Positions 21,777 through 33,544 of a stretch of 64,000 nucleotides of DNA are shown here, one piece after another. The position numbers and the translations under genes were made by a program. The notes under the pieces are model-generated. The model searched no databases. It was given only the letters and a program-made list of their open reading frames with translations, and had not been told where the DNA came from. This stretch comes from Sabellastarte sp. h YS-2021 (Eukaryota > Annelida > Polychaeta > Sabellida > Sabellidae): assembly GCA_964017235.1 (NCBI GenBank), contig OZ024931.1, forward strand, positions 120,167,530 to 120,231,529, in the 5' to 3' direction. Numbering within the stretch: position 1 is the stretch's first letter; each line of letters starts with the position of its first letter.

Positions 21777-23400
21777 TGGGGAGCTCTGAAGTTCCTGATG
21801 TGTGGTATCTCCCACATGAGGTTGAAGATGGGTCATTTCAGCCTCACGTCTAATGAGCACTGGAATGCCCATAATATACATCTGTCTCTGGAGCATGTGG
21901 GCTAATGCCTTACATGCCTTACAGTGATAGGCTAAGGCTTGCTGTTGAATAAGAATCCTGTAATTCAGGATAACTAGACACTCAAAGGTCTTTTCATAAC
22001 CATTTCTGGCTGCTTTTTCAGGATTAGTACCCTTTTGAATCTGAGCTGTTTGGCGGTAGCCTTGATACTGTCTTAACAGTTTTCCATGGTCAGATTGCAT
22101 TCAGATATGCCCCAGGTAAAGGCAGCTGAAAACTGAGGGTACAGAGATTTTGCCTGGCCTGATGTTCAAACTGTTTGACTACCTTTAGGTGGACCTTGCC
22201 CATAGGACCTCCTGAGGGTTTAGGGGAGATACAGAATTTTACAAAGTCTGTGTTCAATTCTCGTAACTTGTCCTCAAAACATGGTTGACCCAATTTATCC
22301 AACTTGGAAGTGGAAGGGGGGGGGGGGTTATGAATTTACCCTCAGGTAAATTGGCAGCCTGGAAATCCTGTTCGAATTTGTCTAAAGCTTCCATAAGCAT
22401 AGCTGAAGGGACCTTTGCCCTAAACTCCTGTTGACTGGCCACCTTATTTAGACCCCACACTGTGGTAGAGGAGACTAGAATACTGTATCCAGGGTCTGGG
22501 AGGTTAAGAACCTGCCTGAAAATCTCAATGTCCTCAGTGTATTGTCAGGGCAAGTCAGACGTATCTACTTCCCTGTAAAACGTGGGGACTGGGTCAAGTT
22601 TTGATTTATTTGGTTCAGAAGAATCCCCCTTGAGTTTAGGACTTTTTGACTTGCAGAGACTTCAGATTCCTCAAAGGAGGATGAGTCACATATTTAGCCC
22701 GAGACTTATTCTTCCTTTTGTCCATGTCTAGATTTTGGACTGGAATGACTCGGATTGTTCCGAGATGCCCTCCGAGGGAAACTCCAACTCATGAACTGGG
22801 GTGGTAAGGGAGGACCATCAAATGGTTCAGCAGAGGGCTTTGACCTCATTTGGTTGTTTTGCAAGTCTGATTGCTCACTTGTGAAGCTTATTAAATGCTA
22901 CCAGTATGGACGCTTGAAAGACCTCCATTTGTTGTTGAAGTTCTAGGAGTAACTAGGAACCCAACAATTTTTCAATTTTCTTTTGGACTACTGTACCCGG
23001 AGTTGGTGGCACGGGTTGGAGTGTTTTAAGTGATAATGCCTCCAAACCTAAATGTTGGGTCTGAGGGGGAGATGAGTAAATCTGTCGAGCAGTTTTTCTG
23101 AGTTCCTCATGTGATCCTGAGAATATTTCTCCCATATCTAGGTCACCTAGTAAGTCGACCTCATCTTTAGATGAATCTGACTCGACTTTCTGGAATAACA
23201 TTTTCTATTCTTGATTTTACACAGCTGTTCCTTTGAGAATGAAACTGCACACTGGACAGGGCTCATCCCTAGTCATGCAAGGATCATCCCCCCTACCCAC
23301 CTCTCTGCAGGTGGGGCAGGAATTGAGCAGAGAGAATGGGTAACAGAAGTGTCTGCATCTTACTGCACAAGGTTTGTTGATGTTAGCTCTTTGGGGCATG
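21777..23400 (-). pseudogene. DIRS-B3 gag relic
   Basis: N-terminus at 23399 with a full Cys/His set: CRHFC ... CPTCREVGRGDDPC ... CPVC. This lines up with A1 (CGH ... CARCREKGHGDDPC ... CDFC) and suggests a conserved zinc-binding module at the start of gag. After two stops it continues SSKDEVDLLGDLDMGEIFSG, then AALDKFEQDFQ-like and KLRELNTDFVKFCISPKPSG segments to AEMTHLQPHVGDTTHQEL near 21800. No RT or recombinase follows; this copy is only gag. Confidence 0.75.
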
Positions 23401-23485
23401 CTAGTTGTTGGAGGAAAGTCCCAGTCGACAAAATATCAAGCAAAAACAAGGAAAACTAGAGTATTGCTTTGCAAGAGAAAAAAAA

Positions 23486-23515
23486 TGGTTTTGCATAGCA
23501 AAAACAAAGCATCCC
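23486..23515. repeat. GTTTTGC-ATA-GCAAAAAC hairpin, copy 1
   Basis: A small stem-loop directly followed by AAAGCATCCC and preceded by an A-run. The same arrangement (hairpin, then AAAGCGTCCCG) is at 27903-27932, where it starts element H3, so this is likely the detached 5' end of a second H3 copy. Confidence 0.6.
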
Positions 23516-24574
23516 AATGAGTATTAATGATTTTGCAGAAACTAGATTGGGCCAACTCGGCGCCAACATATCCCCAGACAGGTCATCACTCACGCCACAG
23601 GTTTTGATCGGGAATTTTTTAAAACATAATTACCCATTATTATATGAACTTCAGCACATCAATCTACTCTGTTTATATCTCCCCAAGGAAGATGGTGTAT
23701 CCCCAGACGCCGAATACATAACTCAAATTATATTTTCAATCTTCCTGCAATGATAACTCTAAACCTATTTTCAAAGTATTTAAATGATTGATGATTGAAT
23801 GTCCATTCTAAAATAATAATCCCAAAAGAGCATATCTGTTTCTATATTTGTTGACAAATAAAATATTATTTTTAACTCAACTCATCATATTTTTCAATCT
23901 TCCTTCAAAGTATTTAAATGATTGATGATTCAATGTCCATTCTAAAATTCATAATCCCAAAAGCGCATATCTGTTTCTATATTTGTTCACAAATAAAATA
24001 TTATTTAAAAAAAAATTATTTATATTATTATTTTATTATATTATTTTTAGAATTTGCAAATTGTTTTCAGTTATTCATTTCCTCTATACCTATATATGTG
24101 GTCCATATATATGCAACCTAAATATGTGACACAATCTCAGTTCTGACTCCCCTTTGTGTTATATGTAATGAAGCCCACCACCTCCCACCCCCACCCCTCT
24201 CCCCTTCTCCACACCTCTCTCACTATTACACAAGATCTGCAACCCCATTGAGTTCTTTGTTTCTCATCTGATATCATTAAATACCTTTGTTTATTTAGTG
24301 TCACTCAATATAGCTGGAGGTCCCAGAGGTGGGTGGGGGGAATCCGGGTGGGGGATGTGGGTTGAGCATAAATGGTAAACAAACAATCTATATAAAAGGG
24401 GTACTCAAATACAAAAAGAATTGAGAATTTTAAGTATGTGATTATCAACTGAAATGAGTTCATAACTGTAGGAGCTGTGCCAAAATTAACTGAGGCAAGT
24501 TGAATAAAACTGGGCTAGTTGAGGGTTAAAAATCCCCTAGTTTTACTACATAAGGATATAATTTCATTAATATT

Positions 24575-26620
24575 GGGACTTAAAGCTCACTTAAAGTGTC
24601 CATTTTGTCTACTTGAATATGTTTAACCAGTTTCATTTTAAAAAGTGAAAAACTCAGCAAGCAGAGGTATAACACACAAAAATAAGTTCTTAAAAGACTA
24701 AGATAGCCATAACATTATTAATATTCAAAATTTAAATAGACAGGCATTTCCTTTTAAAAATTCAAAGATTTCAGCTCTATAACCCACATAGTTTGACAGT
24801 TACTGGGCTTTAAAGTGGCATAATATCCATAAATTGGGTTTCTGTGGGCATTTTACAATTGTTAAAGAGACCTTAGCAATTAAACTACAGATCTGAAACT
24901 TTTTGGGGGACATACATAACAAACAAAAATTATATATAATACAGTTTAAGACTTGTCACACTAAGCATTTCCAAATAACAGGGCAAAATACGGAAAAAAT
25001 GTCAAAAAAGGCACTTGGGCGAGTGTCTATGGCCCTCATACACAGGTTAAATGTCTACTAAAAACCTTGATTTTCGGCATATGTAAAAAGGACATAATAA
25101 TGCATTCCCAGATGGGATTTCAGCTCCATCAATCACATAGTTTAACAGTTACAGGGCTTAAAGGTGGTAAAAAGTCCAAATATTGGGTCATTGTGGGCCT
25201 TTTAGAGATCTCGATGTGGCTTTCAAATTAAAGCTTCAGACTTAAAATTTGTTACATACTAAGATTACACATAGAATATGTATCTAATAAAGTTTGAAAC
25301 TTCTCAGACTTACCATTTCCAAGTTACAGAGCAAAATATGTGAAAAATGTCTTAAAAGGGTCACTCAGGTGGGTGTTTAAGGTCCTCATACACAGGTTAA
25401 ATGTCTACTTGAAGCCTTGATTTTTGGCACATGTAAAAAGAACATAATAATGTATTCCCAGATGAGATTTCAGCTCTATCAGTCACATAGTTTAACAGTC
25501 ACAGGCCTTAAAATTGGCAAAAAGTCCAAATACTGGGTCTTTATGGGGCCTTCTAGAGACCTAAATGTGGCCTTCAAATTAAAGCTTCAGACTTAAAATT
25601 TGTCACATACTAAGATTACACATAGAATATGCATCTAATACAGTTTGAAACTTCTTAGACTTACCATTTCCAAGTTACAGGGAAAAATATGTGAAAAATG
25701 TCTAAAAATGGTCACTCGGGTGGGGATTTATGGTCCTCATACACAGGTTAAATGTCTTCTTAAAGCCTTAATTTTTGGCACATATAAAAATAACATACTA
25801 ATATCTTCTCAGATAGGATTTGAGCTCTATCAGTCACATAGTTCGACAGTCACAGGGCTTAAAAGTAGCAAAAAGTCCAAATATTGGGTCTTTGGGAGCC
25901 TTTTAGAGACCTCAATTTGACCTTCAAAATTAAAGCTTCAGACTTAAAATCTGTTACATACTAAGATTACACACAGAATATATATCTAATACAGTTTGAA
26001 ACTTCTCAGACTTACCATTTCCAAGTTACAGGGAAAAAGATGTGAAAAATGTCTTATAAGGGTCACTCGGGTGGGTGTTTATGGTCCTGATACACAGGTT
26101 AACTGTCTATTAAAGGCCTAAATGTTGGGGCACATATAAGAAAACACATAGATATATTCCCAGATGATATTTAACTTAGATGAGAGACATAGTTTGAAAG
26201 CTACAGTGCTTGAAAGTGACAAAAAGTGCATAAATTGGGTCTCTGTGGGCACTTTTGAGACCTTAAGTCGACCCCTTTGGGTAAACCTACAGCCCTAAAA
26301 TTTTCTACAGACAAGGATTACATATCAAAGTTATACCTAGCGCAGTTTGAGACTCATCAGAATTATCACTTCCAAATTATAGGGCAAAATATGTGAAAAG
26401 TATAGCAAAAAATCCCTAAGTGGGGGTATTTATGGGCCTCAAACACAATTTTCTCCTCAACTTAAAGTCATGATTTTCGGCACATGTACTAAGAACATAT
26501 TAATGTGTTGTCAGGTAAAATTTCAGCCAGCTGAGCATCATAGTTTGTGACCTACAGGGCTCTAAGTGGCCAAAAGTGCAATTTCTGACCTTAAGGTGGC
26601 CATAAGTTCTTTTTTACTGG
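24575..26620. repeat. 350-bp satellite, about six copies
   Basis: The landmark AAAAGTCCAAATATTGGGTC recurs at about 24822, 25171, 25521, 25872, 26222 and 26573, spacing 349-351 bp. Other words include CATACACAGGTTAAATGTCT, CTTACCATTTCCAAGTTACA and CATAGTTTAACAGT. The inner three copies are most alike; the outer ones are diverged, as expected for array edges. Confidence 0.9.
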
Positions 26621-26735
26621 GAGTTTAAGGTCACCTTAAAATAGGGATCTTCCTTTGGGCACCCTTAACATGTGTACCAAGTTTGAAAAAAAAATATTAA
26701 TTTGTTTTTGAGTTATCGCGTCCACAAGGAAATTT

Positions 26736-26764
26736 CTACGGCGGCGGCGGCGGCGGCGGCGCGA
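26736..26764. repeat. CGG microsatellite
   Basis: About eight CGG units directly upstream of the H2 terminal hairpin, in otherwise AT-rich DNA. Similar GC-rich words precede the ends of G3 (61200) and the remnant at 62735. Confidence 0.85.
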
Positions 26765-26879
26765 CGGACCTGAATCCAATATATCCCCGACTTTCGTCTG
26801 GGGATATAATAACCATCTTCCTGTGTTTAATATGTTTTCCATTTATCCCAAAATACAAGGTTTCGTAGATGAATGTGTA

Positions 26880-27845
26880 TTTTTGTATTTTTTTTTCGTT
26901 TTACACAGAAATTCAAGATGAGCATTAAAAATGGCGGGAAATTGATTTTTGGGAAAAATGGCCATTAGACTCTGTTGATACCCTGCAGGTAAAAATTGTC
27001 AAAATTGATCTAAGTTGCACCGTTTCCCATATAAAGGTGTTTTTGCGTTTTACGCAGAAATTAAAGATGGCCACCAAAAGTGGCGGGAAAACAATTTTTG
27101 GAAAATTTGCCAGTAGACTCTGCAGATACCCTGTGGATCAAAAATTTTGTCGAAATCGCTCTAGCTCACTCCATTTCCGAGATAAATATGTTTTTGCATT
27201 TTATGCAGAAATTCATGATGGCTGCCAAAAGTGGCGGTAAATCCATATTTGGGGAAAGTCCCCAGTAGAGTTTGCAGATACCCTGTGGGTCAAAAATTTC
27301 GTTGAAATCTCTATAGCTCGCTCTGTTTCCAAGATAAACATGCATTTTACGCAGAAATTTAAGATGACCGTCAAAAGTGGCGGGAAAACCATTTTGGGGG
27401 AAAGTCCCCAGTAGAGTTTGCAGATACCCTGTGGGTCAAAAATTTCATCAAAATCGCTCTATCTCGGTCCATTTCTATGATAAACACATTTTTGTCTTTT
27501 ACACAGAAATTCAAGATGGACGCCAAAAGTGGGGGGCAAAATGATTTTTGGAAAAACTTACCAGAAAAGTTTGCAGATACGCTATGGGTTAAAAATTTTG
27601 TTGAAATCCGCGCTCCATTTCCAAGATAAATGTGTTTTTCGGTTTTATGCACAAATTCAAGATGGCCGCCAAGAGTGGCGGGAAAAGCATTTTTGCAAAA
27701 ACTTGCAATAGACTCTGCAGATACCCTATGGGTCAAAAATTTCGTCAAAACTGCTCTAGCTCGCTCTGTTTCCAAGATAAAAGTGTTTTTGCATTTTACG
27801 CAGAAATTCAAGATGGCTGCCAAAAGTGGCGGAAAAATGATTTTT
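26880..27845. repeat. Satellite C, ~150-bp array
   Basis: GATACCCTGTGGGTCAAAAA recurs at about 26977, 27125, 27277, 27423, 27576 and 27720. The unit also has ATTTTACGCAGAAATTCAAG, ATGGCCGCCAAAAGTGGCGG and CTCTAGCTCGCTCCGTTTCC. It shares the GATACCCTGTGGGTC..AAATTTCGTCGAAATCGCTC block with satellites B and D but differs elsewhere. Open frames in it are artefacts. Confidence 0.85.
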
Positions 27846-28019
27846 ATGATTGGATCGCTTCCAAAAATTAACTAGAGGATCGCTCGCAAAAAAAAAGAAA
27901 ATGTTTTTGCATAGCAAAAACAAAGCGTCCCGAAAAGGATATAAAGGTGAGTGATAAAGTATTAAGAAAATGCTTCGTTTCTAGCCTTATACTGTTGTGG
28001 CAACCAAAGTCAGTGCAGT

Positions 28020-28330
28020 CTGCTCTATCTAGCACGGTTTTCAAGATATAAGCATTTTTGTGTTTTGCAAAAAATTCAAAAATTAAAAATGTCCACTATA
28101 TTTGGCGAGACAAAAATATTTTGAAAATTGGCATGGCTACTCTGCAGAGATACCCAGCAGGTCAAAAATTTTGTTGAGTTCGCTCCATATACCACGGTTT
28201 TCGAGATATAAGCATTTTTGTGTTTTGCAAAAACTTTGAAAATTCAAAATGGCCACCATTTTTGGGGAGACAAAAACTTTTGTCAAGACCACTGCCGAGG
28301 TGTGTATCTCCCGCCGTGCATTAAAGGAGA
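28020..28330. repeat. Satellite D, first block
   Basis: About two diverged 169-bp units (CTCTATCTAGCACGGTTTTC, GAGATATAAGCATTTTTGTG, AATTCAAAATGGCCACCATT). Separated from the main D block by satellite E. Confidence 0.8.
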
Positions 28331-28369
28331 AGAAATAGCTTTTCCGAGATATTCACAATTTTTCATTTT

Positions 28370-29578
28370 CGTGTGTGAAAGCTCTTCCAAAAGTAGGTGA
28401 ATGAGTTATTTGAGAAAAATTGGCTATCTGCAATACTATTAAGAGATAATTCACATTTACTCATTTTGAGTAGGTGAATAATTAGCTATGGGTCTGAAAC
28501 TTCACCAAGTGAAAGCTCTCCCAAAAGTAGGTGAATGAGTATTTGATAAAAATTGGGTATCCGCAATACTTTTACAGATAATTAGCATTTACTCATTTTG
28601 AGTAGGTGAATAAATATCTATGGGTCTGAAACTTCACGGAGTGAAAGCTCTCCCAAAAGTAGGTGAATGAGTTATTTGAGAAAAATTGGCTATCTGCAAT
28701 ACTTTTAGAAATAATTCGCATTTACTCATTTTGAGTAGGTGAGTAATTAGCTATGGGTCTGAAACTTCACCAAGTGAAAGCTCTCCCAAAAGTAGGTGAA
28801 TGATTTATTTGAGAAAAATTGGCTATCTGCAATGCTTTTAGAGATAATTTGCATTTACTCATTTTGAGTAGGTGAGTAATTAGCTATGGGTCTGAAACTT
28901 CACCATGTGAAAGCTCTCCCACAAGTAGATGAATGAGTTATTTGATAAAAATTGGGTATCCGCAATACTTTTACAGATAATTAGCATTTACTCATTTTGA
29001 GTAGGTGAATAATTAGCTATGGGTCTGAAACTTCACGGAGTGAAAGCTCTCCCAAAAGTAGGTGAATGAGTTATTTGAGAAAAATTGGCTATCTGCAATA
29101 CTTTTAGAGATAATTCGCATTTACTCATTTTGAGTAGGTGAGTAATTATCTACGGGTCTGAAACTTTACCATGTGAAAGCTCTCCCAAAAGTACATGAAT
29201 GAGTTATTTGATAAAAATTGGGTATCCCCAATAGTTTTTGAGGATAATTAGCATTTATTCATTTTGAGTAGGTGAGTAATTAGCTACGGGTCTGAAACTT
29301 CAAGTGAAAGCTCTCCCAAAAGTAGGTGAATGAGTTATTTGAGAAAAATTGGCTATCTGCAATACTTTTAGAGGTAATTCGCATTTACTCATTTTGAGTA
29401 GGTGAGCAATTAGCTATGGGTCTGAAACTTCACCATGTGAAAGCTCTTCCAAAAGTAGATGAATGAGTTATTTGATAAAAATTGGGTATCCACAATAGTT
29501 TTAGAGATAATTAGCATTTACTCATTTTGAGTAGGTGAATAATTAGCTACGGGTCTGAAACTTCACCGAGTGAAAGCT
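28370..29578. repeat. Satellite E, 133-bp array
   Basis: About nine copies of ~133 bp: GTGAAAGCTCTCCCAAAAGT, AGGTGAATGAGTTATTTGAG, AAAAATTGGCTATCTGCAAT, TTACTCATTTTGAGTAGGTG, GGGTCTGAAACTTCACCA. Copies start near 28511, 28643, 28776, 28909 and 29042, and so on. Two variants (GAGAAAAATTGGCTATCTGC and GATAAAAATTGGGTATCCGC) alternate irregularly. Confidence 0.9.
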
Positions 29579-29584
29579 CTTTGG

Positions 29585-30690
29585 GATAGCTGCTCTGCAG
29601 AGATACTCTGAAGATCAAAAATTTTGTCGAAATCACTCTATGTAGCAATGTTTTCGAGATATTAGCATTTTTGTGTTTTGCAATTTTTCGAAAATTCAAA
29701 ATGGCCGCCATTTTTGGCAAGATAAAATTTTTTGAAAATTGGCATGGCTACTCTGCAGAGATACCCTGTGGGTCAAAAATTTCGTCGAAATCGCTCTATC
29801 TAGCAGGGTTTTCGAGATGTAAGCATTTTTATGTTTTGCAATTTTTGCGAAAAATTCGAAAATTCAAAATGGCTGCCATTTTTGGCGAGACAAAATTTTT
29901 TTGAAAATAGGCATGGCTACTCTGCACGGATACCCTGTGGGTCAAAAATTTCGTCGAAATCGCTCTATCTAATACGGTTTTCGAGATATAAGCATTTTTA
30001 TGTTTTGCAATTTTTGCGAAAAATTCGAAAATTCAAAATGGCTGCCATTTTTGGCGAGACAAAATTTTTTTGAAAATAGGCATGGCTACACTGCACAGAT
30101 ACCCTGTGGGTCAAAAATTTCATCGAAATCGATCTATCTAGCACGGTTTTAGAGATATAAGCATTTCTGTGTTTTGCAATTTTTGCGCAAAATACGAAAA
30201 TTCAAAATGGCCGCCATTTTTGGCGAGACAAAATTTTTTTGAAAATGGACATGGCTACTCTGCACGGATACCCTGTGGGTCAAAAATTTCGTCGAAATCG
30301 CTCTATCTAGTACGGTTTTCGAGATACAAGCATTTTTATGTTTTGCAATTTTTGAGAAAAATTCGAAAATTCAAAATGGCCGCCAATTTTTGGCGAGAAA
30401 ATTTTTTTTTCAAAATTGGGATAACTACTGTGCAGAGATACCCCATGGATCAAAAATTTCATCGAAATCGCTCTATCTAGCACGGTTTTCGAGATATAAG
30501 CATTTCTGTGTTTTGCAATTTTTGCGAAAAATTTGAAAATGCAAAATGGCCGCCATTTTTGGCGAGACAAAATTTTTTGAAAATTGGGATAACTACTCTG
30601 CAGAGATACCCTGTGGGTCAAAAATTTCGTCGAAATCACTCTATCTAGCACGGTTTTCGAGATATAAGCATTTTTGTGTTTTCCTTATTT
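29585..30690. repeat. Satellite D, 169-bp main block
   Basis: GATACCCTGTGGGTCAAAAA at about 29760, 29930, 30099, 30268, 30438 and 30606. The unit continues TTTCGTCGAAATCGCTCTAT, CTAGCACGGTTTTCGAGATA, TTCAAAATGGCCGCCATTTT, TGGCGAGACAAAATTTTTTT. Closely related to satellite B. Confidence 0.9.
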
Positions 30691-31074
30691 GGAAAATTCG
30701 TAATGATTAATTAATCATTAATTACTCGGCCATTTCTTACCCAATCAATGCCAAAATCTAAGGATTTCCAGATTTTAATAGAATGAATGTATTTGCCAAG
30801 TTTCAGGTGAATTGATAAAATTCCTTTCAAGTCATCATCCGGACAAGCTTCCCCATCAAAAAAAGACATTTTTGGTCATGTGACCTCTCTGATTGGTTGA
30901 AATGTCACTGCAGTATATTCAAAAAAATTCCCCAAGGCTACTGCCTAAACCTGCCAAATTTGAAAAGAATCTGCCTGACAGTTACAGAGTTATAAGGAAA
31001 ACAAAATGCGGAGCCGGCGGAGCCTGAAGGTCTCCCATACACAAACAAGCGTCCCTTGCGGGACGCTTAATCAT

Positions 31075-31386
31075 TTCCAGACACCTATATAATAAACCTA
31101 CTTGCCGAATTTCATGTGAATAGGTGAAGCGCTTTTTAAGTTATCCAGATAATCACACCCTTTTCAAAAACATGTTTTTGGTCATGTGACTTCTCTGATT
31201 GGTTGAAATGTCATGATACCATATTCAGAAATTTGTCGTAGGGCTACTACATACATGTGCTAAATTTGAAGAGAATCTGCCCAGTGGTTGTCAAACTATA
31301 AGTAATAGAAAATGGAGGAGCTGGCAGAGCTGGTGGACCCACTCTCTCTCCCCTAAATACAAACAAGTGTCCCTTGCAGGACGCTT
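31075..31386 (+). repeat. Duplicated H3 3' tail
   Basis: Repeats the unique tail of H3 (compare GGTCATGTGAC.TCTCTGATT and GGTTGAAATGTCA at 30870-30910 and 31170-31210) and ends in a matching hairpin AAGTGTCCC-TTGC-AGGACGCTT (31365-31386). It is either a tandem 3'-end duplication or a second truncated copy. Confidence 0.65.
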
Positions 31387-32399
31387 ATTACTTATCCTGT
31401 CAAATAATAAAGTGTAACAGTGTGATCTATGAATATTCAATATTAATTAAAAAATTGGCTAATTTTAAACATCCAACAATACGTATAATCAGAGTACGCA
31501 ACAATAATAGCATCAGAGGTGCCCGTACACCACAGCCTGGGGAAGTAGTTTTCAACAACATGAGATATAGAAGTAGTGAAACAGTGCACAGATCGGGATA
31601 CTTTCAGAGCAGTGTCAGTGTCCAAATAATTTTTAAGTAGAGAAAATAACATCTAAGAGAAAGAAAATGCATGTAAAGATTAAGTATTAAAACAAGACAA
31701 TTCAGTAAACTAAAACTTATGAAGCTGTATAATTTACTAACTGGAGAATAGCTGTCAATGGAAATACCACAGTTATGTAAAAGTATACATAATAATCAAT
31801 TGCAGCAATCCATTTCCTTACAGTTGCCAAGATATGCCCGGACAATATATTATAGGTCAAGGTCAAATTAAAGCAGGGTTCAATATTAGTGCCAGTCTGC
31901 AACTGACAGCAACGCTTTCGGGTTGAAATGATTAACACCCTGCCATGTCTTTTTGTCCTGGAAGCTGTAAGATGGTTATATATGCAGATTTCGCACAGTT
32001 GAATTATGGTTTGCATGTTTTCGATATTGTTCAACCACACCAAAGTGACTTCATACATTTGTGTGAAGATTAAGACTTCTCCCAATTTTTTATATTCGTT
32101 TTGTATGGTTGAATTATGGTTTGAATGTTTTGAATATTACCCATACATACAGATGTGGCAAAACATGCCTATGTGTGGTGTTGGGGCAAAACCTGTGGCG
32201 CATTTGATGAAATAGTATCTGTTACAATGGGAAGTTGCAAAAGTAAAATCCTTAATGAATTCTAATATGACTTTAATAGTGCTTATCCCACATCAAAAGA
32301 CACCCAAAGGTGCGACAACCAAGATTCAAGTAAAAAAATATAAGAGAGATATAAGACAGATAAAAGTATCAGATATCCCCATAGAGAGATAAAATAGCA
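31387..32399. other. AT-rich DNA with no recognised gene
   Basis: Two unremarkable open frames of 70-120 codons occur on opposite strands; neither shows a domain, and composition matches the surroundings. Confidence 0.4.
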
Positions 32400-33375
32400 T
32401 CAGATATGCAAGATCAAAGGTCAAATCCAGGTCACACCATGGCGTTGCACACCTATAACCCCAACCAATGTCCCTACCAAATATCAACTTCCTATACCTT
32501 TGGGTTTCCGAGATATAGCCTGGACAAGATATTATAGGTCAAAGTCACTTTGGCAAGGTCAAAGGTTAAATCAAGGTCACACCATGATGTTTTACATCTA
32601 CACACCCAAGCCAATGTCCCTACCCAGTATCAACTTCCTACACCTTACGGTTTCCGAGATATAGCCCAGACAAGATTTTATAGGTCAAGGTCACTACAGC
32701 AAGGTTAAAGGTCAAATCAAGGTCACAGCATGACATTGCAAACCTACACCACCTAACCAATGTCCCTACCATGTACCAACTTCCTACACCTTATGGTTGC
32801 CGAGATATAGCCCGGATAAGATTCATAGGTCAAGGTCACTACGGCAAGGTCAAATCAAGGTCGTGCCATGACGTTGCACACCTACACCACCTAACCATTG
32901 TTCCTACCAAGTATCAACTTCCTACACCTTATGATTGCAGAGATATAGCTCAGACCAGATTTTACAGGTCAAGGTCACTACGGCAAGGTCAAAGGTCAAA
33001 TCAAGGTTGATGACGTTGCACACCTACAACCTGTAAAAATGTCCCCACCAAGTGTTAACTTCTTATACCTCATGGTTTCCGAGATATAGCCTAGACACGA
33101 TGTTATAGGTCAAGGTCACTACGGCAAGATCAAATCAAGGTCACGCCATGACGTTGCACACCTACACCCCCTAACCAATGTCCCTACCAAGTATCAACTT
33201 CCTACACCTTACGGTTTCCGAGATATAGCCCAGACAACATTTTCAAACTTAAGGTCACTATGGCAAGGTCAAATCAAGGTCACACCATAATGTTGCACAC
33301 CTACACCCCTTAACCAATGTCCCTACCAAGAACTTCCTACACCTTACGGATTCTGAGATACAAGGCGGACAAACT
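32400..33375. repeat. Satellite F, ~140-bp array rich in AGGTCA
   Basis: About seven units. TTTCCGAGATATAGCC recurs near 32507, 32648, 32800, 32936, 33076, 33216 and 33345. Units carry CAAGGTCAAAGGTCAAATCA, AAGGTCAC, TGACGTTGCACACCTACA and CCAATGTCCCTACCAAGTAT. The AGGTCA hexamer occurs repeatedly, often as TCAAGGTCA or as AGGTCA-A-AGGTCA. Confidence 0.85.
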
Positions 33376-33544
33376 TTTTCTCACCACCCATTCAGACACC
33401 ATTAGTGACAACAATACCCCGACAGCTCTTAAGGGCTGTGGGATAAAAATGTTTGAGATCCATAATCAGACACTTCAGACAATGTGGCGGCCAATGAGAA
33501 GAAGGAAGTCTCGTGGTATTTCACTACAGGGTTCACCTCAGTGA

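Larger units (their letters stand above)
23568..26808 (+). mobile_element. Satellite-cored element H2 (Helentron-like)
   Basis: The left end has ATATCCCCAGAC (23568-23579). The right end is a hairpin TATATCCCC-GAC / GTC-TGGGGATATA (26780-26808) whose 3' arm inverts the left end. The same left end occurs at 55813. Inside: a 5' region with a ~120-bp duplication (23745-23870 and 23895-24005), the 350-bp tandem array, and a CGG run before the terminal hairpin. No transposase. The architecture is that of H1, so I assign it to the same class by inference. Confidence 0.6.
27903..31068 (+). mobile_element. Satellite-cored element H3 (Helentron-like)
   Basis: Starts with a GTTTTTGC-ATA-GCAAAAAC hairpin and AAAGCGTCCCG. 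Ends with a perfect 9-bp stem AAGCGTCCC / GGGACGCTT (31047-31068), the inverse of the start. Core: satellite D, then satellite E, then satellite D again, then a ~370-bp unique tail. Two unrelated satellites in one body suggest one array was inserted or captured within the other. Confidence 0.6.

Noticed and set aside
28370..29578. Regularly spaced repeat resembling a CRISPR array
   Set aside because: The units are contiguous 133-bp satellite monomers without unique spacers, in an animal-type genome.
29670..30650. Open frames in satellite D (CGSKISSKSLYL type)
   Set aside because: Same reason: satellite artefacts with unit-by-unit repetition.
31374..31640. 88-codon plus-strand open frame
   Set aside because: Compositionally like the flanks, partly within the H3 tail duplication, and without a recognisable domain.
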